From: Selenomonas ruminantium subsp. lactilytica TAM6421
GTDB taxonomy: Bacteria > Bacillota > Negativicutes > Selenomonadales > Selenomonadaceae
Assembly: GCF_000284095.1 (NCBI RefSeq)
Contig: NC_017068.1
Span: forward strand, 2,604,001-2,668,000
Direction: 5' to 3'
Length of the DNA stretch: 64,000 bases
Under the pieces are notes generated by a model. That model was not told the DNA's origin. It did no database searches and worked only from the letters and a program-made list of their open reading frames with translations. Shown here one piece after another: positions 60,096 to 64,000 of this stretch. How positions within the stretch are numbered: the first letter of the stretch is position 1; each line of letters begins with the position of its first letter. The position numbers and the translations under genes are program-made.

Positions 60096-60129
60096 CAAAA
60101 AAATAACCCTCCGCTGACGAAAGGCTATT
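60096..60129 (-). terminator. Terminator after the chemoreceptor gene
   Basis: AATAGCCTTTCG pairs with CGGAGGGTTATT (loop TCAG, G-T pairs included), followed by TTTTTT on the minus strand. Confidence 0.85.
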
Positions 60130-60137
60130 TTTATACT

Positions 60138-60671
60138 TTAGTTCAGTGCTTCCACAAACTTCTTCAGATCCTCAGCTGCTTTCGTTACCCGGGACAGATT
60201 TGCCGTAATCTCCTCCGTGGAGGCAGCCTGCTCTTCACTGATGGAACCGGTGGTTTCAATAGTCTTGGAAATACCTTCAACGGCTTTATTCATTTCATTC
60301 AACGTGGACTGGATGCGCTCCGTGGCCTCACGGGACTGCTCAGCCAGTTTGCGGACTTCCTCTGCCACGACAGCGAAGCCACGGCCCTGCTCACCGGCGC
60401 GGGCAGCTTCGATTGCCGCATTGAGGCCCAACAGATTGGTCTGACCGGCAATATTGGTGATGAAATCAATGACCTTGATGGTATCGGCGTTCTTTTCCTG
60501 AAGGAGTTTCGCCTGTTCCACAGACTCCTGGCCTGCTTTTGCCAAGGCACTAGCACTCTTGGCCACCTGCTCGACAGCTTCATAAACCGTCTGCGTGGAG
60601 CTGGCAATCTCCTCGATTGCTGAAGACAGCCGCGCGTTGATCTCTTCCCTGTTCTTTACATCCTCTGCCAT
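60138..60671 (-). CDS. Short soluble methyl-accepting chemotaxis protein (signalling domain only)
   Basis: 177 residues that are nearly all the MCP signalling helix bundle. The hairpin tip [20 protein letters not shown] then [20 protein letters not shown] contacts CheA/CheW. There is no membrane helix, periplasmic or PAS/HAMP sensor domain, so it is a minimal cytoplasmic receptor: it may respond through partner proteins or mix with full-length receptors. Glu/Gln pairs in both flanks could serve as methylation sites. AGGGGAGG precedes the ATG. Confidence 0.93.
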   Translation of the reverse strand: MAEDVKNREEINARLSSAIEEIASSTQTVYEAVEQVAKSASALAKAGQESVEQAKLLQEKNADTIKVIDFITNIAGQTNLLGLNAAIEAARAGEQGRGFAVVAEEVRKLAEQSREATERIQSTLNEMNKAVEGISKTIETTGSISEEQAASTEEITANLSRVTKAAEDLKKFVEALN

Positions 60672-60921
60672 TTATATTCCTCCCCTATCTTAAAAATTGC
60701 CCTCAAAACATTCTCACAATTAACGATAAAAGGAAAACCCCCATCTATGTCACCTATAATACCTTGCTCTTTTCTAATTCCACACCCGACGCCAAAAACC
60801 TTCTTTTCCCCAAAAAATTTTTATGCCTGCCGCCAAAAGGAAAAAGGTCAGCGAAAACAGAATTAATACGATAAGTTTAAGCACCACTGTTCACATAGCT
60901 ATGACAAGGAAGGAATATGTT

Positions 60922-61995
60922 ATGGAAAATGGTATCTCACTTTATCCGGGGCTCGGTCTCCCCTTCGAGGAAAGCCGCACCCTGATTGGCGAAGCTGCGG
61001 CTCACAATCTGCACCGGCTCTTCATCGCCCTGCCGGACTACGACTGCGACCTTGGCGACATCAAGGGAGAGCTTTCCGTAATCCTAAAGGCCGCCCGGGA
61101 ACATAACATGGAAGTTACAGCCAATATCACCCCCAGGACCATGACGAGACTGGAACTGAAGGAACTCAGTCCCTCCATGTTCCGCATGCTGGGGATAAAG
61201 ACACTGCGCCTAACCGATGGCTTCACGCCAACGGAGATAGCTGCATTTTCCCGGAATCATCAGCATCTGCGGGTGGCACTCAATGCGTCCAAAGTGAACA
61301 GCAAACTGCTCACGGCTCTGGTGGAATTCAAGGCCAACTTCCAGCAGATTGACGCGCTCCATAGTTTCTATCCCCGCCCCGGCAACGGCCTCAGCGAAGA
61401 TTTTCTGGTGAGCAAGACCATGCTGCTGCATAAAGCCGGCATCCGAGTAGGCGCCTTTGTTCCCGGCAGTGGCAGAAGATGCGGCTTCTTCCATGCCGGC
61501 CACCCCACCCTGGAAAATCACCGACAGGAAAGCATAGGGCTGGCCTGCCGCCATCTGGTGGCCTTGGGCATTGATTACATCCTGCTGGGAGATGTTCCTC
61601 CTACCTCAGAAGAAATGCAGCTTGTCAGCCAGCTCTCCGACAAAGCCGTCACCCTGCGGGCAAAATGGCTCACTGCCAATCCTGCGGCGCGGGCACATCT
61701 TCGCCACATCTTCACTGCCCGGCAGGATGCCGCCCAAATGGCGGTCAGGGCAAAAGAAGGCTGCCAGCTTCTCGCGGACAGGATCATCCCGGACAATATT
61801 ACCCCCCGCCCTGCCGGAGCCATTACCATCGACAACGAAAAGAACCTGCCCTGCATGGGCGAAGTGCAGATCTGCCGCCTCCCTCAGGAGGCAGCTCCAG
61901 GGGTAAACGTAGCGGCCCAAATCGATGAAGCTGAACTGAACCTGATCGAATATATCAGTCCGGGACGAAAATTTTCCTTCCTATTTCATGAATAA
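60922..61995 (+). CDS. MupG-type TIM-barrel protein (DUF871; 6-phospho-N-acetylmuramidase family)
   Basis: 357 residues from the ATG at 60922, with AAGGAAGG upstream; earlier in-frame codons have no site. N-terminal barrel begins NGISLYPGLGLPFEESRTLI and includes EVTANITPRTM and HSFYPRPGNGLSEDFLVSKT, conserved in the MupG family, which cleaves MurNAc-6-phosphate-GlcNAc in cell-wall recycling. The C-terminal domain (ARAKEGCQL..FFLFHE region) is the usual small beta domain. No mur or phosphotransferase genes are close, so the substrate is by family only. Confidence 0.85.
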   Translation: MENGISLYPGLGLPFEESRTLIGEAAAHNLHRLFIALPDYDCDLGDIKGELSVILKAAREHNMEVTANITPRTMTRLELKELSPSMFRMLGIKTLRLTDGFTPTEIAAFSRNHQHLRVALNASKVNSKLLTALVEFKANFQQIDALHSFYPRPGNGLSEDFLVSKTMLLHKAGIRVGAFVPGSGRRCGFFHAGHPTLENHRQESIGLACRHLVALGIDYILLGDVPPTSEEMQLVSQLSDKAVTLRAKWLTANPAARAHLRHIFTARQDAAQMAVRAKEGCQLLADRIIPDNITPRPAGAITIDNEKNLPCMGEVQICRLPQEAAPGVNVAAQIDEAELNLIEYISPGRKFSFLFHE

Positions 61996-62054
61996 ATGGA
62001 AAAAATTTATGGTATAATGTAAATTAGCATTATTTTAGGAAGGAACGACATCTT

Positions 62055-62432
62055 ATGTCCGATAAACAGATTGGTGATCTCTGCGACATGTGCGAAATCC
62101 ACCATATTCACCCTGATAAATTAAAAAACTGCTCCCTCCATATGCTGGATGATAATACCAGCCTGGAACTGGCAGACTTATTCAAAGTGCTTGGCGATAA
62201 AACCCGTATAAAGCTTTTATCCTTACTGGCCTCAGAAGACGAACTCTGCGTCTGCGATATAGCCGAATCCCTGAAGATGGGACAATCCGCTATCTCCCAC
62301 CAGCTCCGGGTGCTCCGTGCGGCCCGGCTGGTGAAATTCCGCAAGGCAGGCAAAGAAGCTTTCTATTCTTTGGACGATGATCATGTGCTGATTCTCATGC
62401 ACATGGGACTTGACCATGTACAGGAACACTAA
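62055..62432 (+). CDS. ArsR/SmtB-family metal-responsive repressor
   Basis: 125 residues: winged helix with ELCVCDIAESLKMGQSAISH (CVC, the alpha-3 metal site of CadC/ArsR, and recognition helix), and C-terminal DDDHVLILMHMGLDHVQEH (Asp/His residues as in the alpha-5 zinc site of SmtB/CzrA). N-terminal CDMCEIHHIH adds possible CadC-like thiol ligands. Likely Cd/Pb/Zn sensing, although no efflux gene is adjacent in the window; it is followed by an NlpC/P60 gene. GGAAGG precedes the ATG. Confidence 0.92.
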   Translation: MSDKQIGDLCDMCEIHHIHPDKLKNCSLHMLDDNTSLELADLFKVLGDKTRIKLLSLLASEDELCVCDIAESLKMGQSAISHQLRVLRAARLVKFRKAGKEAFYSLDDDHVLILMHMGLDHVQEH

Positions 62433-62447
62433 ATCAGAAAGGACGAT

Positions 62448-63209
62448 ATGCCGATGAGTAAACGGATTCTAAAGCGAAGTGCCCTGCTATCCCTGACACT
62501 TATGCTGACCGGACAGCTGGCCCTGGCCTCCCCCACACTGCAGGAAGGCTCCCACGGCCATGATGTACTGCTCCTGCAGAAGAAACTGCAGTCCGTAGGC
62601 TACAGCATTTCCACCGTGGATGGTGTCTTTGGCTCAGAAACAGAGCGGGCTGTCGCAGAATTCCAGCGGGACAACAAAATCCGTATCACCGGTATCGTCA
62701 ACAACGCCACCTGGCGCGCTTTGCAAAAAGCCAAAAAAGTAAAATGGGGCACCGATATCGAAAGGCCTAAGCCCCAACCGGAGAAACTTTCTCCCCAGGG
62801 GCCATTGGCTCCCAATAACGCCCCCATTCTGGCCCGCAACAAAGTCGGCGATATTCTCCGCACGGCCCGCTCCTATATCGGCGTGCCTTACAGCTTTGGT
62901 GGTACCACCCCCAAAGCCTTTGACTGCTCCGGCTATCTCCAATACGTCTTTGCCCAAAATGGCATCCATATCCCCCGTACTGCCGACGAACAGTATAAGC
63001 TGGGTTTGCGCACCAATAGCAGCAAACAACTCGTTCCCGGGGATCTCGTCTTCTTCACCACCTACGAACCCGGCGCCTCCCATTGCGGTATATACCTCGG
63101 TGATGGCGAATTCATCCATGCCAGCTCCAGCAAGGGAGTAAGGGTAGATGCCCTGTCTGATGATTACTGGGCACCAAGATACCTCGGCGGCAAACATATC
63201 GTGAAATAA
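62448..63209 (+). CDS. NlpC/P60 peptidoglycan hydrolase with peptidoglycan-binding domain
   Basis: 253 residues: signal peptide (ends ALAS near residue 28), PG_binding_1 domain at 32-93 (LLLQKKLQSVGYSISTVDGV, AVAEFQRDNKI), Pro-rich linker, and NlpC/P60 domain at about 132-253. The catalytic Cys-His-His triad is C160 (AFDCSGYLQY), H212 (GASHCGIYLG) and H224 (EFIHASSSKG). A cysteine endopeptidase cutting stem peptides of the cell wall. AAAGG stands near the first ATG; a second ATG is two codons on. A terminator follows. Confidence 0.94.
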   Translation: MPMSKRILKRSALLSLTLMLTGQLALASPTLQEGSHGHDVLLLQKKLQSVGYSISTVDGVFGSETERAVAEFQRDNKIRITGIVNNATWRALQKAKKVKWGTDIERPKPQPEKLSPQGPLAPNNAPILARNKVGDILRTARSYIGVPYSFGGTTPKAFDCSGYLQYVFAQNGIHIPRTADEQYKLGLRTNSSKQLVPGDLVFFTTYEPGASHCGIYLGDGEFIHASSSKGVRVDALSDDYWAPRYLGGKHIVK

Positions 63210-63210
63210 C

Positions 63211-63237
63211 AAAGACTGGTCATTTGGCCAGTCTTTT
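63211..63237 (+). terminator. Terminator after the NlpC/P60 gene
   Basis: AAAGACTGG pairs with CCAGTCTTT (eight-base loop) and TTTTT follows. Confidence 0.88.
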
Positions 63238-63275
63238 TCATATCCACATATAACAATAGTTCAACCAACGTCCGT

Positions 63276-63533
63276 TTAATGCCAGCAGGAATATCGTTGG
63301 CGTTCCTCTGGGGTGCGCGGCCATTTATTGCCATTAACCATGTAATCACACCAATCTTCGACATTATAATGCAAAACATAGGTAGCACTGTCATAGTCCC
63401 GACATTTTTCTATCAGACCGCTGCTGCGAATCATTTGCTTGCGATCAGCCCGGGAATATCCCCTATCGCCCAGCATCAGCATTATTGTCCCAAAGAATCT
63501 GCGCACTTCTAGTCTAAGTCCCGCAAACAGCAT
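63276..63533 (-). CDS. Small protein encoded after the DUF3990-like gene, unknown function (85 aa)
   Basis: Start at 63533 (GGTGGAG seven bases upstream) rather than the earlier in-frame codons at 63566, which lie in the end of the upstream gene. It has no family I can name. The part SGLIEKCRDYDSATYVLHYN then VEDWCDYM recalls the DUF3791 proteins that often accompany DUF3990, but the resemblance is weak. The overlapping order suggests one functional pair. Confidence 0.6.
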   Translation of the reverse strand: MLFAGLRLEVRRFFGTIMLMLGDRGYSRADRKQMIRSSGLIEKCRDYDSATYVLHYNVEDWCDYMVNGNKWPRTPEERQRYSCWH

Positions 63534-63534
63534 A

Positions 63535-64000
63535 TCAAATCTCCACCTTTCTAATGTCATGGACATTTTTTACTGCTCTTTCTGTAAGCACAACCCACTG
63601 CCAACCATTGGTATCCTGCCGAACTTTTTCTATTGCCTGCTCAACAGTCAATTTATTAGCCATATATTTGGCATACATCCGTGACACTCCATAGTCAGCC
63701 ATTGGTCCATATACACAATCATAGTCCACGCAGACAGGCAGCCTAAGCCGATTTCTTACCACGAACTCAGCCCACTCCTTGTTTGGCTTATCAAATCCCT
63801 TGATTATCAACCCGTCTTCGTCTAATTCCATACTCAATACACAAGGAGCAAGCGTTCCCTTGGCCCAGATTATTGCTTGTGTCAATCTAGGCGTAACATA
63901 GAACCCTGTACCAAAATCCAACCCTTTGCGCCCTGCTGAAATGTCAATGCCCTTTTGCAGAATCTGTTCCGCACTGAACAAATCTGTACCATGATATAGC
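63535..64000 (-). CDS. DUF3990-like protein (ADP-ribosyltransferase-like fold), 5' end outside the window
   Basis: Open to the window end; the visible protein begins LYHGTDLFSAEQILQKGIDI and continues GRKGLDFGTGFYVTPRLTQA, the pattern of DUF3990 (short HG..., K-x-DFG-x-GFY), a family with a fold related to ADP-ribosyltransferases. ILEs and charged strands follow, ending NVHDIRKVEI. Such genes are often found with a small partner and are suspected toxins; here the partner would be the 85-residue protein downstream. Function not proven. Confidence 0.72.
   Translation of the reverse strand, partial: LYHGTDLFSAEQILQKGIDISAGRKGLDFGTGFYVTPRLTQAIIWAKGTLAPCVLSMELDEDGLIIKGFDKPNKEWAEFVVRNRLRLPVCVDYDCVYGPMADYGVSRMYAKYMANKLTVEQAIEKVRQDTNGWQWVVLTERAVKNVHDIRKVEI

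Overview
The window looks like chromosome of a motile, anaerobic Gram-negative firmicute of the Selenomonadaceae (Negativicutes, Selenomonas-like). This is inferred from Selenomonas-style flagellins, an outer-membrane two-partner secretion system, anaerobic NrdG, MoaC, tRNA genes with encoded CCA and the general gene content. No 16S gene is present, so the genus is not proven.

Layout. 1-14.2 kb: a two-partner secretion operon on the minus strand, with a 4,437-residue TpsA adhesin built from about 31 YDG repeats and the start of its TpsB transporter. 14.3-20.5 kb: three flagellin genes with very different central inserts; one carries an HExxH-18-E zinc protease (flagellinolysin type). A fourth flagellin, with a beta-helix-like insert, lies at 35.7-37.6 kb. 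20.7 kb: moaC. 21.4-24.0 kb: an IS607-type element (serine TnpA, intact TnpB) carrying a group I intron core, i.e. an IStron. It sits at a GG inside a small gene whose reading frame is restored if the element is removed exactly. 24.4-25.7 kb: a tRNA-Arg/tRNA-Pro pair with a duplicated tRNA 3' end bracketing a truncated Rpn-like gene, the scar of an integrative element. 25.8-38.7 kb: housekeeping and accessory genes (PHP phosphatase, MATE, MscS, an NrdR-type promoter with nrdG, two Usp proteins, threonine dehydratase, DinJ/YafQ toxin-antitoxin, XRE regulators, a broken phosphatase).

38.8-46.4 kb: a binding-protein ABC importer (ATPase, fused permease, lipoprotein SBP) followed by a YesM/AraC-type two-component pair and a Cof-type phosphatase; two giant imperfect palindromes separate the importer from the regulators. 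46.6-48.8 kb: Fic protein, an MBOAT/SGNH pseudogene, XRE regulator. 48.9-52.7 kb: ribose operon rbsD-rbsR-MFS-rbsK with a strong promoter and a 30-bp palindrome. 52.9-57.3 kb: a beta-hydroxyacid dehydrogenase, M18 aminopeptidase, a 608-bp palindrome and brnQ. 57.4-64 kb: a small coiled-coil protein, a degenerate-GGDEF/EAL protein, tRNA-Phe and tRNA-Asp, a sensorless chemoreceptor, a MupG-type barrel protein, ArsR repressor, NlpC/P60 hydrolase and a DUF3990-like gene cut by the window end.

The strongest leads are the IStron, the protease-bearing flagellin, the giant palindromes and the tandem NrdR boxes.
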